Assembly: GCF_019711615.1 (NCBI RefSeq)
Contig: NZ_JAIGNS010000001.1
Coordinates: 806,001 to 870,000, forward strand
Reading direction: 5' to 3'
Length of the DNA: 64,000 nt
Source: Qipengyuania intermedia
GTDB taxonomy: Bacteria; Pseudomonadota; Alphaproteobacteria; Sphingomonadales; Sphingomonadaceae
This document shows, piece by piece, positions 8,602-18,432 of the stretch (position 1 is the first letter of the stretch; each line of letters opens with the position of its first letter). The notes beneath the pieces were generated by a model. It ran no database searches, was not told where the DNA came from, and worked only from the letters and a program-made list of their open reading frames with translations. Both the position numbers and the translations under genes were made by a program.

Positions 8602-10060
8602 GCATACAGCCCTTTCGGCTCTCGCCTTCGCAACGGCCCTGGGAGCGGCCACCGTTCCCCACGCGGCCACCGCCCAGTCTGGCTATGCCAGCGAATCCAT
8701 GCATGCCGGCACCGTGGAAATCCCGGTCAACAAGAGCCAGGTCGTAACGGCCGATGTGCCGATCGACCGCGCCATGATCGGCAATGACTCGATTGCGGAC
8801 ATCCTGCCGGTTTCGGACCGTTCGGTTTACGTGCTGGGCAAGGAAATCGGCACAACGTCGCTGACGCTTTACGATCGTTCGAACCGCGTCATCGCAGTCA
8901 TGGACATCGCCGTCGGCCCCGACGTGCTGAGCCTGCGCGAACAGATGGCCGATCTCATGCCCGGCGAAGGTGTCGATGCCCGTATGACCGGCGATTCGAT
9001 CCTCCTGTCCGGAACCGTCAGCGATGTCGGCGTGGCCGACCGCGCAGTCCAGCTGGCCGCAGCCTATGCGGGCGAAGACAAGGTCGTGAACCTCATGACG
9101 CTCGGCGGAAGCCAGCAGGTCATGCTCGAAGTCCGCTTCGCGGAAGTTTCGCGCAGCATCGGCAAGGATCTGGGCGTCCGCACGTTCTTCGGCGCCAACA
9201 GGGTATCCGGCGCCACGGGCCCCGGCTCGCAGCTGACGCCGGGCGATGGGACCAGCAATTTCGGCAATGGCGACCTTGGCGTCGGTGACGTGACCAACGC
9301 GTTCGGTGTCATCACCCGCAGCTTTACCGACATTCTCGGACTGGATGTCGATGTCGCCCTCGACGCGCTGGAAGAAAAAGGCCTCGCCAAGACGCTTGCA
9401 GAGCCGACGCTAGTTGCTTTGTCGGGCCAGCAGGCGTCGTTCCTCGCCGGTGGCGAATTCCCGGTCCCGGTCGTCCAGAGCGGCGGCGTTGGCGGCGGTG
9501 GCCAGGCCGGTATCACGGTCGAATTCAAATCTTTCGGCGTCGGCCTGGGTTTCACCCCGACCGTCCTGTCGAACAAGGTCATCAACCTGATCGTCGAACC
9601 GGAAGTCAGTTCGATCGACCAGAGCGCGTCGATCACGCTCAACGGCATCCGCATTCCGGGTCTCCAGACGAGGCGCGCCAGTACGGTGCTCGAACTGCGC
9701 GATGGCGAAAGTTTCGCAATCGCCGGTCTGCTGCAGCGCGACTTCCAGACGACCGTCAACCAGGTTCCCCTGCTGGGTTCGATCCCGCTGATCGGCACGC
9801 TGTTCCGTTCGACCAGCTTCCAGAAGGGCGAGACCGAGCTGCTGATCATCGTGACGCCGCGCCTCGTGGCGCCGATCCGGCCCGAACAGGTCCAGCTTCC
9901 GACGGACCGCGTGAAGGACCCGATCCAGGCCGATGTGCTGCTGAATGGCAATGCGCACCGGACTAATGATCTGCCGCCCATAGCCGGCGACACCCCGGCC
10001 AACACGCAGCAGGGTACAGAAACCAATGCGCAGGAGGCAGCCGATGGCTACGAATACTAA
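8591..10060 (+). CDS. cpaC: Tad pilus outer-membrane secretin CpaC (RcpA)
   Basis: The GTG at 8591 is preferred because GGAG lies about 9 bases upstream and the product then begins with a clean signal peptide (MAIKHTALSALAFATALGAA, cleavage after AATA). This gives 489 residues. The N-terminal pilus domain covers about 40-115 (VVTADVPIDRAMIGNDSIAD), a BON-like segment about 118-180, and the secretin domain about 215-430 with the hallmark VPLLGSIPLIGTLFRS near residue 391. It forms the outer-membrane channel for the Flp pilus. A glycine-rich insert (GGVGGGGQAG) lies in the secretin domain. It follows cpaB with an 11-base overlap. Confidence 0.94.
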   Translation: MAIKHTALSALAFATALGAATVPHAATAQSGYASESMHAGTVEIPVNKSQVVTADVPIDRAMIGNDSIADILPVSDRSVYVLGKEIGTTSLTLYDRSNRVIAVMDIAVGPDVLSLREQMADLMPGEGVDARMTGDSILLSGTVSDVGVADRAVQLAAAYAGEDKVVNLMTLGGSQQVMLEVRFAEVSRSIGKDLGVRTFFGANRVSGATGPGSQLTPGDGTSNFGNGDLGVGDVTNAFGVITRSFTDILGLDVDVALDALEEKGLAKTLAEPTLVALSGQQASFLAGGEFPVPVVQSGGVGGGGQAGITVEFKSFGVGLGFTPTVLSNKVINLIVEPEVSSIDQSASITLNGIRIPGLQTRRASTVLELRDGESFAIAGLLQRDFQTTVNQVPLLGSIPLIGTLFRSTSFQKGETELLIIVTPRLVAPIRPEQVQLPTDRVKDPIQADVLLNGNAHRTNDLPPIAGDTPANTQQGTETNAQEAADGYEY

Positions 10061-10325
10061 GGCTCTTCGCTCAGCGCTGCTGACCGCCGGCGTGATTGCC
10101 ACGGCAGGCTGCGCCACCGGTAGCGGAAACGATTTCATGGCCGATACCAGCTGGGGCGATGCCAATCGCCGCACCATGGCCGCCCAGGTCATCGATCCCA
10201 ATCCCGTTTACGACACCGCGATCCCGCCGACGAGCGCCCAGAACGCCGTTTCCGCGATCGATCGCTATTACGACGATGCGGTCAAGGAGCCCGATGAGGT
10301 CTCCACGACCGAATCGCCGGATTAA
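10044..10325 (+). CDS. Small lipoprotein in the cpaD position of the Tad locus
   Basis: A strong AGGAGG at 10032-10037 fixes the ATG at 10044, which overlaps the end of cpaC. The 93-residue product has a lipoprotein-type signal peptide ending ATAGC, with Cys23 as the probable lipidated residue. The rest is polar and includes VIDPNPVYDTAIPPTSAQNA and SAIDRYYDDAV. It sits where other Tad loci encode CpaD (RcpB), a periplasmic protein of about 200 residues. It may be a reduced analogue, but I see no sequence motif that proves homology. Retention in the operon implies a role in pilus assembly. Confidence 0.75.
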   Translation: MATNTKALRSALLTAGVIATAGCATGSGNDFMADTSWGDANRRTMAAQVIDPNPVYDTAIPPTSAQNAVSAIDRYYDDAVKEPDEVSTTESPD

Positions 10326-10340
10326 GCCGGGTATGTTCGA

Positions 10341-11915
10341 ATGGTTAGCGCAAGAAACCTCCTGAACAGGTTCCGTAGGGAAGAGCGCGGTGCAGTCGCC
10401 GCGACCTATGCGCTAGCCATCATCCCGCTCGTCGCCATGGCGGGAGTGGGGATGGATTACGCCCGCCTCATGGGCATGGATTCCGAACTGCAGAACGGCG
10501 CCGACCAGGCTGCCCTCGCCGCAGCCACGCAGCTCGACGGGAAAACAGGTGCCTGCAGCCGCGCAGCCACCGCAGCGGTGTCCCTGGTGTCGAACCTCTC
10601 CCTCCTTGCCAGCGGAAACAGCGCGGTCACGGTTCCCTCGGAAACTACGTGCGATGCCATGGGGCAGGTCCGCTTCTATCGCGACAAGGCAAAGACCCAG
10701 GCAGCGAACAGCGACGCCACCGCGCGGTATGTGGAAGTCGACGTCAACGCCAAGACGGTCGACTACGCCCTCCTTCCGGTCACCGGACTGCTGCCGGGTG
10801 CCGATCTGGATGCAACCGCCTTTGCCGGATTGGGATCGGCCATCTGCCGCGTTCCTCCCCTGATGATGTGCAGCCCCGACCCCACAAGGCCGTTCAATGC
10901 CGCCAGCAAGAAGGGCATGGGCGTCCGGATGACGGGCCAGGGCGGCAACAGCTGGGCACCGGGCGATTTCGGTTTCCTTGAAGTGGGACAGGGACAGCTT
11001 TCCCAGCTGGTCGACGCGCTTGCCCTCGATACCGGCAGTCTCAAATGCGCACCGATCGATGGAGGCACCGATCCGGAAACCGGCAATGCGCAGGTCCTTT
11101 TCGCGGCAATCAACACCCGCTTCGACATCGGCGACGGCAACGGCGGCCAGCTTTCGGTCTGCAACACCGGTAGTTGCCCTCCTGCCCGCAATACGGTCAA
11201 GGACCTCGTGAAGCCGGATGCCTCGCTCGGCAACAATGCCTGCCGCCAGCACGGCAGTGGCTGGCAATTGCCCCCGGTCGGCCGGCGTTTCCGCCCCGGC
11301 CCCGGAAACGGAACCGAAGCGCTAACGACCCTTTTCGATGCCGACGGAGTGATCGATGCGATCGGTGCTACTCGCGACCTGTGTCACTACAACAGCTACA
11401 ATCCGCTCAAGGCCGACGGCACAAGGTTTTCATGCAGCGACTACAATGGCGGGCTGAGCGAGAAATTCGGTGACGGACGCTGGGCGATTTCCGATTACTT
11501 CAGGATAAACCACCCGGGTGTCTCGCCGCCCAACATCAACATGACCCGCTACGAGGTCTATTTGTGGGAGCTGGCGAACAACAACATGCCGTACAATGCG
11601 GCAGCTGGTGTCAACCGGCAGTTCGGACGCCCACTCTGCCTTCCGGGAACCTCTACAATCGATCGCCGCGTACTGACCATTGCGGTAGTGAAAAATTGCG
11701 ACGCGATCAGGGGTGGGTCCACCGCCGTCGAAGTCGACGAATGGGTGGACATGTTCCTGGTCGAGCCGATCGTGGACGACCCCACAGAAATAGCCAACGG
11801 ACGCGTTCGTGACGGCGTCTACATGGAAGTCATCAGGGAAGCGGCCGTCGGTGGCGGCGCGGGCAATCCTACGCCCCAGGCCATCCGCAAAGACGTGCCC
11901 TATCTGATCGAATGA
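10341..11915 (+). CDS. TadG-like pilus assembly protein with N-terminal Tad domain
   Basis: The 524-residue protein begins with a short basic leader, FRREERGAVAATYALAIIPL, a TadE/TadG-type prepilin-like helix. The motif MDSELQNGADQAALAAATQL, characteristic of Tad-domain TadG proteins, follows. The remainder is a large extracytoplasmic region with several paired cysteines (C-R-V-P-P-L-M-M-C and others). TadG-like proteins are membrane-anchored minor components of Tad pili. The ATG at 10341 has only a weak ribosome site, so coupling to the upstream genes is likely. It overlaps the next gene by 4 bases (ATGA). Confidence 0.85.
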   Translation: MVSARNLLNRFRREERGAVAATYALAIIPLVAMAGVGMDYARLMGMDSELQNGADQAALAAATQLDGKTGACSRAATAAVSLVSNLSLLASGNSAVTVPSETTCDAMGQVRFYRDKAKTQAANSDATARYVEVDVNAKTVDYALLPVTGLLPGADLDATAFAGLGSAICRVPPLMMCSPDPTRPFNAASKKGMGVRMTGQGGNSWAPGDFGFLEVGQGQLSQLVDALALDTGSLKCAPIDGGTDPETGNAQVLFAAINTRFDIGDGNGGQLSVCNTGSCPPARNTVKDLVKPDASLGNNACRQHGSGWQLPPVGRRFRPGPGNGTEALTTLFDADGVIDAIGATRDLCHYNSYNPLKADGTRFSCSDYNGGLSEKFGDGRWAISDYFRINHPGVSPPNINMTRYEVYLWELANNNMPYNAAAGVNRQFGRPLCLPGTSTIDRRVLTIAVVKNCDAIRGGSTAVEVDEWVDMFLVEPIVDDPTEIANGRVRDGVYMEVIREAAVGGGAGNPTPQAIRKDVPYLIE

Positions 11916-12436
11916 ACTGTCGCCGCGCCTTCCTGCCCTCCCAGAGCGGTGCCGCAGCTTCGGAGATGGCCCTCATGCTGCCTCTGCTCCTGGCGATCAT
12001 GTTCGGCGGGTTCGAGGCCGGTCACTACTTCTATACCGAGCACAAGATCATCAAGGCAGTGCGCGAAGGTGCACGATATGCCGGTCGCCTCGGCTTTACC
12101 GGCGCGGGCTATGCCTGCCAGACGGCGGGCGGGCCCACCACCTGGACGGCTGCCGGAAATCCTTCGCTGTCGAATACGCGGGCCGTTACGGTATACGGCA
12201 CTACCAACACGAGCGGCAGCCCCCGTATCAAGAACTGGGCCCTGACCGACGTCACCGTCGAATACCAATGCAACTCCGCCTTCACCGGCGGCATTTACAG
12301 CGCCCAGGTTTCGGGCGGCCCCGTGGTAAGGGTAACGGGCACCGCCAGCTATCCCTCGCTGTTCAACCAGCTCGGCTTCATCGATGGCTCCGCCCAAGTG
12401 ACTGCGAGCGCCCAAGCACCGGTGAACGGCATATGA
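11912..12436 (+). CDS. TadE-like minor pilin
   Basis: The 174-residue protein has the leader SQSGAAASEMALMLPLLLAI, a pseudopilin type of start with Glu following the small residues, and then one transmembrane helix (about 18-40). The segment IIKAVREGARYAGR is the typical TadE amphipathic helix. The C-terminal domain of about 110 residues is periplasmic with two cysteines. TadE-type pseudopilins are processed by the Tad prepilin peptidase and are needed for pilus assembly. It overlaps its neighbours by 4 bases on both sides, in line with translational coupling. Confidence 0.85.
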   Translation: MNCRRAFLPSQSGAAASEMALMLPLLLAIMFGGFEAGHYFYTEHKIIKAVREGARYAGRLGFTGAGYACQTAGGPTTWTAAGNPSLSNTRAVTVYGTTNTSGSPRIKNWALTDVTVEYQCNSAFTGGIYSAQVSGGPVVRVTGTASYPSLFNQLGFIDGSAQVTASAQAPVNGI

Positions 12437-13032
12437 GCGTCCTCGCCAAATATGTCCGCGACGATCACGGAGCAGCGGCAGCCGAATTCGCGCTGATCGT
12501 GCCGGTCATGCTCGTGTTCCTGCTCGGCATTCTCGATGTCGGCTTCTACGCCTGGCAGATAAACCGGGCGGAGAAGGCGACCCAAATGGGCGCACGCTAC
12601 GCGGTGGTCACCGAAATGGTGCCCAATGGGCTGGAGACCTACAGCTTCGTCCTCGACGGCAGTACCGTACAGGGGGCTGCGGTTTCCCAAACCGCATTCC
12701 CGGGCGTGGCCTGCACATCGACGGCTTGCACGTGCAAGGCCGCGTGTTCCTTCACACCGGGCTTCGACGGCACGGCCTTCAACAATATCGCAAACCGAAT
12801 GCGCTTGTTCAAAAGCGAAATAACAAACGCCAACGTAAGGATTGATTACGATTGGTCAGGGCTCGGATACGCGGGCGATCCAAACGGTCCGGAGGTCGCG
12901 CCCATCGTGACCGTACGGCTCGTTTCCATGCAGCATCGCCCACTTCTTTCCTTCCTTCTCGGAACTGTCGATCTTCCCGATTTTGCCTACTCGCTGACGG
13001 CTGAAGACAGTTCGGGCAATGTCTCGAATTGA
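12433..13032 (+). CDS. Second TadE-like minor pilin
   Basis: The ATG at 12433 overlaps the previous stop (ATGA). The 199-residue product starts MSVLAKYVRDDHGAAAAEFA, with a prepilin-like cleavage site after Gly13 and Glu at +5, and one hydrophobic helix to about residue 42. The RAEKATQMGARYAVV stretch matches the TadE pattern. A cysteine cluster (CTSTACTCKAAC) suggests disulfides in the periplasmic domain. It is the paralogue of the gene just upstream; two TadE-like proteins plus a TadG-like one are usual for Tad loci. Confidence 0.85.
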   Translation: MSVLAKYVRDDHGAAAAEFALIVPVMLVFLLGILDVGFYAWQINRAEKATQMGARYAVVTEMVPNGLETYSFVLDGSTVQGAAVSQTAFPGVACTSTACTCKAACSFTPGFDGTAFNNIANRMRLFKSEITNANVRIDYDWSGLGYAGDPNGPEVAPIVTVRLVSMQHRPLLSFLLGTVDLPDFAYSLTAEDSSGNVSN

Positions 13033-13039
13033 GAGCGCC

Positions 13040-14221
13040 ATGACCGATTTTTCTGACACCTACGAAACGGACAACGGAATGACCCTTCCAGAAGGCGTGC
13101 ACGTGTTCGCGCGTAAAGAGGCGCTGGGCAATGTCGCCATCCTTGAAGATTCGGTCACCTTGCACCGAATGGGCACGGCGGAGGAATTCCCGGCCGCGGC
13201 GGTAGACCAGGCTGCAATCGCAGTTGTGGAAATCGATTCCGAAGATCCTGCTTCGCTTGCCCGACTCGAACGGCTTCGCGCGAAGCGTCCCGGCCTTCCG
13301 GTGATAGCCGGGCTGCAGGATGCGCCGGTGAGAACCGTACGCTCCCTGCTGCGAAAAGGCGTTTCCGACGTGCTGGAACTGCCCTTCTCCAGTGAAGAAC
13401 TGATCGCTGCGATCGTGGACGTGGCGCGCGATGCGAAACCCACCCAGCCCGCGATACCAACCAAGCTCGCACCGGTCGTCGCAGTGCTCGGCGCCGCAGG
13501 CGGCGTCGGCGCAAGCACTGTTGCCACCCAGCTCGCGACAATGATGAGTTCGCGCCTGGGCGAAGGAGCCCGCACCGCCCTGATCGATCTTTCGCTGCAG
13601 AGCGGCGATGCCGGCGCCTATCTCGACAAAAGCCCGCGCATGACCATCAGTCACCTGTTCGAGGCGATCGACAAGATCGATGATGAACTGATGCGCTCGG
13701 TTGCAGTCGATTGCGGCGATGACCTCGATCTGTTCGCGGCGCCCGACGACATCGATCCGATCGAAAGCGCGTCTGCGGATGCAATCGCCCGTATGCTCCG
13801 CGAGACCCGCAAGCGCTATAGTGCGGTTGTTCTCGACATGCCCTCGACGCTGCCCAACTGGGCGATGCCGATCCTGTTGTCAGCAGACGAAGTTGTGGTC
13901 GTGGGCGTAGGACGGATTTCCGCTCTACGCCACGTGAAACGCAAACTGTCGCTGCTCCAGATGCTGGGCCGTGACCGCGAGAACATCTCGGTCGTACTCA
14001 ACCGTCTCTCGGGAGGTCTCTTCAAACGCTCCGACGTGACGCAGATGGAAGAACTCCTCGGCTACGACGTGGTGCAGACGCTCGAAGAAGATTCGCAGCT
14101 TGTCGAGGAGGCCCAGTTGCAGGGCGTCAGCGTAACAGCGCTGCAGAAGCGCGCGCGCCTCTCTCGCCAGATCGCCGACCTGGCCACTTCGATCAGTGCG
14201 AAGATCGGGAAGGAATACTGA
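13040..14221 (+). CDS. cpaE: Tad pilus localisation ATPase-like protein CpaE/TadZ
   Basis: The frame also contains an ATG at 13019, but 13040 has GAGAG five bases upstream and avoids overlap with the preceding gene. The 393-residue product has an N-terminal receiver-like region (about 1-120) and a ParA/MinD-type domain from about 143. Its P-loop reads GAAGGVGAST near residue 150, so both the signature lysine and the P-loop lysine are replaced by alanine. Downstream motifs (TALIDLSLQSGDAG, AVVLDMPSTLPNW) fit the MinD fold. CpaE/TadZ proteins localise the pilus machinery at the pole. It lies directly before cpaF. Confidence 0.9.
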   Translation: MTDFSDTYETDNGMTLPEGVHVFARKEALGNVAILEDSVTLHRMGTAEEFPAAAVDQAAIAVVEIDSEDPASLARLERLRAKRPGLPVIAGLQDAPVRTVRSLLRKGVSDVLELPFSSEELIAAIVDVARDAKPTQPAIPTKLAPVVAVLGAAGGVGASTVATQLATMMSSRLGEGARTALIDLSLQSGDAGAYLDKSPRMTISHLFEAIDKIDDELMRSVAVDCGDDLDLFAAPDDIDPIESASADAIARMLRETRKRYSAVVLDMPSTLPNWAMPILLSADEVVVVGVGRISALRHVKRKLSLLQMLGRDRENISVVLNRLSGGLFKRSDVTQMEELLGYDVVQTLEEDSQLVEEAQLQGVSVTALQKRARLSRQIADLATSISAKIGKEY

Positions 14222-14222
14222 C

Positions 14223-15617
14223 ATGTGGAAGACCAAACTCGACGAGACGTCGCACGAGACGCCGGTCACGCAGCAGAACGACGCCGACCTGATCTCGGCC
14301 GAAGACGAAGAGCGCATCCTTTTCGGCAAGAAGGACGAGCATACCGAGAAGATGCTCAAGCTGAAGCTGTCGATCCATCACAGCCTGCTCGACCGTCTCA
14401 ACCTGGCTATGCTGGAGCAGACGCCGACGGAACAGATCAAGGCCCAGATTTCCAGCATCCTCCCCGAATTGCTCGCCGATTTCGATGAGCCCCTCAACCG
14501 CGAGGAGCGCGAGAAACTCGTCCAGGAACTGGTCGACGAACTCATGGGCCTCGGCCCACTCGAGCCTCTGCTTGCCGACGAGACGATTACCGATATCCTG
14601 GTCAATGGCCCGGAGACGGTCTTCGTTGAAAAACGCGGCATGCTTCAGCCGGTGCCGACCAGGTTCCAGGACGAAAAACACCTGATGCGCGTGATCCAGA
14701 AGATCGTCAGCGCGGTGGGCCGCCGGGTGGATGAAAGCTCGCCCTTCGTGGACGCCCGCCTCGCCGACGGCTCGCGTGTGAACGCCATTGTCGCTCCGCT
14801 GGCACTCGACGGTTCGCTGGTATCCATTCGTAAATTCGCCAAGAGCCCGATCAGCATTGCAAAGATGATCGATCTGGGCAGTGTTCCCGAACAGATGGCT
14901 CCTGTATTCGAGGCGATCGTGAAATCGCGTCGCAACGTCCTGATCTCCGGCGGTACTGGTTCGGGTAAGACGACGCTGCTCAATGCCATGTCCTCCTACA
15001 TCGACGAGGCGGAGCGCATCGTCACCATCGAGGACTCGGCCGAACTCCAGCTGCAGCAGGCGCACGTCGCCCGCCTCGAGACGCGCCCGGCGAACATCGA
15101 GGGCAAGGGCGAGGTAACCCAGCGCGATCTCGTCAAGAACGCCCTGCGTATGCGCCCCGACCGCATCATCGTGGGCGAGGTCCGCGCCGGCGAAGCTTTC
15201 GACATGTTGCAGGCTATGAACACGGGCCACGACGGATCCATGACCACGGTCCACGCCAATACGCCGCGCGATGCGTTGAGCCGCGTCGAGCAGATGATCG
15301 GCATGAGCGGCATCGACATCACTTCCAAGAGTGCCCGAGCCCAGATCGCATCGGCCATCAATGTCGTCGTCCAGGTCGGACGACTTTCCGACGGCCGACG
15401 CAAGATCAAGAGCCTCTCGGAAATTACCGGGATGGAAGGGGAAACGATCACCATGCAGGAGATCTTCCGCTTCCGCATGACGGGGCGCGCCGACGACGGT
15501 TCTGTCCTCGGCCACTTCGAGGCCACCGGCATCCGGCCCAAATTCCTCGACGAAGCGGAATCGCACGGCATGCATCTTTCGCCCGAATTGTTCCGTCCGG
15601 ACATGAAGCTGGGCTGA
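14223..15617 (+). CDS. cpaF: Tad pilus secretion ATPase CpaF (TadA)
   Basis: The ATG at 14223 has GGAAGG upstream, giving 464 residues. The N-terminal helical region contains [16 protein letters not shown]. The ATPase core has Walker [15 protein letters not shown] near residue 241, an Asp box ([10 protein letters not shown]), and a Walker B/His box ([31 protein letters not shown]). This is the PulE/VirB11-type ATPase that powers Flp pilus extension and, in some species, retraction. The stop overlaps the start of tadB by one base. Confidence 0.97.
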   Translation: MWKTKLDETSHETPVTQQNDADLISAEDEERILFGKKDEHTEKMLKLKLSIHHSLLDRLNLAMLEQTPTEQIKAQISSILPELLADFDEPLNREEREKLVQELVDELMGLGPLEPLLADETITDILVNGPETVFVEKRGMLQPVPTRFQDEKHLMRVIQKIVSAVGRRVDESSPFVDARLADGSRVNAIVAPLALDGSLVSIRKFAKSPISIAKMIDLGSVPEQMAPVFEAIVKSRRNVLISGGTGSGKTTLLNAMSSYIDEAERIVTIEDSAELQLQQAHVARLETRPANIEGKGEVTQRDLVKNALRMRPDRIIVGEVRAGEAFDMLQAMNTGHDGSMTTVHANTPRDALSRVEQMIGMSGIDITSKSARAQIASAINVVVQVGRLSDGRRKIKSLSEITGMEGETITMQEIFRFRMTGRADDGSVLGHFEATGIRPKFLDEAESHGMHLSPELFRPDMKLG

Positions 15618-16618
15618 TGACAACCGAGATCATCCGCATCGTCTTCCTGCTCGCGATTTTCGCGGCGGCCTTCCTGCTTTTCCAGACGGTCGGCAGGACC
15701 ATAGCAGCGCGCCGTGCCCATACGGTGGCTGCCAACCGTCGCATGTCGCTAATCCAGAAGGGTACGACGCGCGAAGATCTATACGGCGAACTGCTGAAGA
15801 ACCGGCCACGCGAGCACGAGGCCCTGCCGCCGCTTCTGCGCCGCATGGCGATCGGCTTCGAGCACATGATCTATACCTCCGGTATCACCTGGAGCATTTC
15901 GCAGGTCCTGATCGCCATGGCCGTAGGCATCGGCCTGCTCTTCATCATCGCCCTGGGCATTGCAGTCGGGGCTGGTGCGGAAATCGGCTTCGGCGCAGTG
16001 CAGCTGTGCCTTCTCTTCGCCATCGCTGCGGGCGCCGGCATCCCCTATTTCATCATCAAGCAAGTCGCGAACAGTCGGCGCAAGACAATGGAAAAGCAGT
16101 TCCCCGTGGCACTGGACATTTTCGTTCGAGCGCTGCGGTCCGGCCATCCGGTCGCTTCGGCAATCGAGTTGCTGACGCAGGAGATGGATGACCCGATCGG
16201 CTCGGAATTCGGGCTCGTCAGCGACGAGATCACCTATGGTGCCGACTTGACCACAGCCCTGGATTCAATGGCAGACCGCTGGAAGCTGGAAGACATGCGC
16301 ATGTTCGTGGTCTCGCTGTCGGTCCAAAGCGAAACCGGGGGCAATCTGGCGGAAATCCTCGAAAATCTCGCCGGCGTCATCCGCGACCGCGCAGCGATGT
16401 ACATGAAAGTCCGCGCGCTGAGCTCCGAAGGTCGAATGACGGGCTGGATGCTGAGTATCCTGCCGATCTTCGCATTCGTGACCACCTTCCTCGGCGCGCC
16501 GGAATTCTATCTCGACGTGGCGGACGACCCGATCTTCATCTTCGGATCGATCTTCCTTGTCCTCCTGTATTTCGTCGGTGTCTTCACCATTCGCAAGCTT
16601 ATCGATCTGAAGGTGTGA
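15617..16618 (+). CDS. tadB: Tad pilus inner-membrane platform protein TadB
   Basis: The 333-residue protein has N-terminal membrane segments (about 5-25, 92-112, 122-150), a T2SSF domain at about 170-295 ([22 protein letters not shown] ... [15 protein letters not shown]) and C-terminal membrane segments (about 275-330). It forms the inner-membrane platform with TadC and couples to the CpaF ATPase. Its start overlaps the cpaF stop (TGATG), and tadC begins one base after its stop, so these genes form one translationally coupled unit. Confidence 0.94.
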   Translation: MTTEIIRIVFLLAIFAAAFLLFQTVGRTIAARRAHTVAANRRMSLIQKGTTREDLYGELLKNRPREHEALPPLLRRMAIGFEHMIYTSGITWSISQVLIAMAVGIGLLFIIALGIAVGAGAEIGFGAVQLCLLFAIAAGAGIPYFIIKQVANSRRKTMEKQFPVALDIFVRALRSGHPVASAIELLTQEMDDPIGSEFGLVSDEITYGADLTTALDSMADRWKLEDMRMFVVSLSVQSETGGNLAEILENLAGVIRDRAAMYMKVRALSSEGRMTGWMLSILPIFAFVTTFLGAPEFYLDVADDPIFIFGSIFLVLLYFVGVFTIRKLIDLKV

Positions 16619-16619
16619 C

Positions 16620-17594
16620 ATGCTAGAACTCGCCGCCACCAGCCTTGTCGTACGCCTTCTGGTCCTTGCGCTGATCTTTGCCATCGTGACCGGGGTTATC
16701 CTGATCGTGGTCAATGGCGTCGAAGCCCGCCGCAGGATGAGCCAGCAGATCGCGCGGCTCGATGCCCATGCCGCGTCGAACGAAAAAACAAATCTCGTAC
16801 GTTCGGATTCCGATAGCCGCTGGGCAAAGATTGCCGACAGTATCGAACGCACCGGCCTGAGCCTGACCGACCCGAAGAACCACAAGCTCGAAAAGCAGCT
16901 CAAGATGGCGGGCTATTCAAGCTCTAGTGCACCGCGCATTTATACGATGGTGCGGATCGGCATGGTATTCCTGCTACCCGGCATCTTCCTGCTGCTCGTC
17001 TCGTTCAGCACCGAGCCGCCGGGCCTGCTTTCGATCTACCTGTATTGTTCGATCCTCGCGGCTCTGGGCCTCTACATTCCCAACCTTTTCATCCGCGCAA
17101 AGGCCGATCGGCGCAAGTCGGAGATCATCAACGGTTTTCCCGACGCGCTCGACCTCGTTCTGGTGTGCGTGGAGGCCGGCCTTGGCCTTGAATCCGCGAT
17201 CGACCGGGTCGGCCGGGAAATGACACGGTCGCACCCGCTCATCGCGCACCTGATGATCGAAACCGTCCTGATGACCCGCGCCGGTGCATCGCGTGAAACC
17301 GCGCTGCGCCAACTGGCGGATTCCTCGGGCGTCGATGAAATCCGCTCGTTCGCGACGCTGCTTATCCAGTCGGACAAGCTTGGCACGAGCATCGCGAATA
17401 CCTTGCGCGTCTACGCCAACGAGATGCGCGAAGCGCGCCGGATGAGAGCCGAGGAAAAGGCCCACCGCATTCCCGTGCTGATTTCCATTCCGCTTGTCGC
17501 TTGCATGTTGCCGACGATGATCGGCGTGCTGGTCCTGCCGGCCGTCATCATGTTCGTACGCGATATCGGTCCCGCTATGTCTGGAGGAGGATAA
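16620..17594 (+). CDS. tadC: Tad pilus inner-membrane platform protein TadC
   Basis: The 324-residue protein is a second T2SSF-domain protein. It has membrane segments near 5-30, 110-130, 138-160 and 285-318, and the core motif FPDALDLVLVCVEAGLGLES followed by LLIQSDKLGTSIANTLRVYA. TadB and TadC together form the platform at the base of the pilus. Order and spacing (1 base after tadB, 1 base before the TPR lipoprotein gene) match the conserved Tad operon. Confidence 0.94.
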   Translation: MLELAATSLVVRLLVLALIFAIVTGVILIVVNGVEARRRMSQQIARLDAHAASNEKTNLVRSDSDSRWAKIADSIERTGLSLTDPKNHKLEKQLKMAGYSSSSAPRIYTMVRIGMVFLLPGIFLLLVSFSTEPPGLLSIYLYCSILAALGLYIPNLFIRAKADRRKSEIINGFPDALDLVLVCVEAGLGLESAIDRVGREMTRSHPLIAHLMIETVLMTRAGASRETALRQLADSSGVDEIRSFATLLIQSDKLGTSIANTLRVYANEMREARRMRAEEKAHRIPVLISIPLVACMLPTMIGVLVLPAVIMFVRDIGPAMSGGG

Positions 17595-17595
17595 G

Positions 17596-18423
17596 ATGAA
17601 GAAAGTTCCTGCAACACTCGCCGCGCTGGCGGTAGTCATGCCGCTGTCCGGCTGCCAGAGCTTCATCAATGCCTTCAATTTCGGCGACCATACTCGATCC
17701 ACCCAGCCATTGTTCGGCCAGGCGGATCTGGAAGAGGGCCGCAGGCTTCTTGCCGATGGCCAGTATGGCAATGCCATCCCTGCTCTGCAGCGCGCAGCAT
17801 TGAACCGCCAGACTGCGCCCGATGCTGCCAATGCACTCGGTGTCGCCTACGCCCGAATCGGTCGCGGCGACCTGGCAGAGCGCTATTTCCGTGCCGCGGT
17901 AACACTCGCTCCGCAGGAGGCGAAGTTCGCCGCGAATCTCGAGCGGTTCTACGCCAGCGACCTCGCGCAGGACATGCGCACGCTGCACGCCCAACGCGAG
18001 GAAGCGCGCAAGGCCTACAACGACTTCGCCAAATCCGAAGCTGCCATTGCCGAAGAACCGGTCAACGAACAGCGCCTCGTCACGAGTGGCGGCGAACAGC
18101 GCAAGATCACGCTGGAACGCGGCATGGCGACCGCTCGCATCGCGCTGGACGGCGCACAGCCTCGGAAGGCCCGCGTGAGGGTCCGCACTGCGGAAGCCGC
18201 CGAAACACCGGTGACGCAGGCCCCTGCCGTGAGGGTGCGGGTCAGCGGCCAGCCGGTCCGCCCGCGCGTTTCAACGCGTCCGACGGAGGTCCGGATACAG
18301 TCCTCCTCAAATTACCCGATGCGCGTGAGAATCGGGGATAGGAAAAACGAGCGCGACGCTCCCAGCGGCTATCCCATGCGGGTAAGCCTGCGGACACCGA
18401 ATGCAGGCGACAACAGGGAATAA
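17596..18423 (+). CDS. TPR lipoprotein, TadD-like
   Basis: The 275-residue protein begins with a lipoprotein signal ending PLSGC (Cys20). Tetratricopeptide-like helices lie at about 43-115 (EGRRLLADGQYGNAIPALQR and NALGVAYARIGRGDLAERYF). The second half is basic and low in complexity, with repeated R-V-R-V-R-x motifs, and ends YPMRVSLRTP. TadD proteins are TPR lipoproteins that help secretin assembly, and the position after tadC matches. The basic tail is longer than I would expect for TadD, so the exact orthology is moderately certain. Confidence 0.8.
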   Translation: MKKVPATLAALAVVMPLSGCQSFINAFNFGDHTRSTQPLFGQADLEEGRRLLADGQYGNAIPALQRAALNRQTAPDAANALGVAYARIGRGDLAERYFRAAVTLAPQEAKFAANLERFYASDLAQDMRTLHAQREEARKAYNDFAKSEAAIAEEPVNEQRLVTSGGEQRKITLERGMATARIALDGAQPRKARVRVRTAEAAETPVTQAPAVRVRVSGQPVRPRVSTRPTEVRIQSSSNYPMRVRIGDRKNERDAPSGYPMRVSLRTPNAGDNRE

Positions 18424-18432
18424 CGAACAGCA

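Noticed and set aside
14193..15623. A 476-codon minus-strand frame.
   Set aside because: It mirrors cpaF, whose Walker motifs and neighbours prove the plus strand to be coding.
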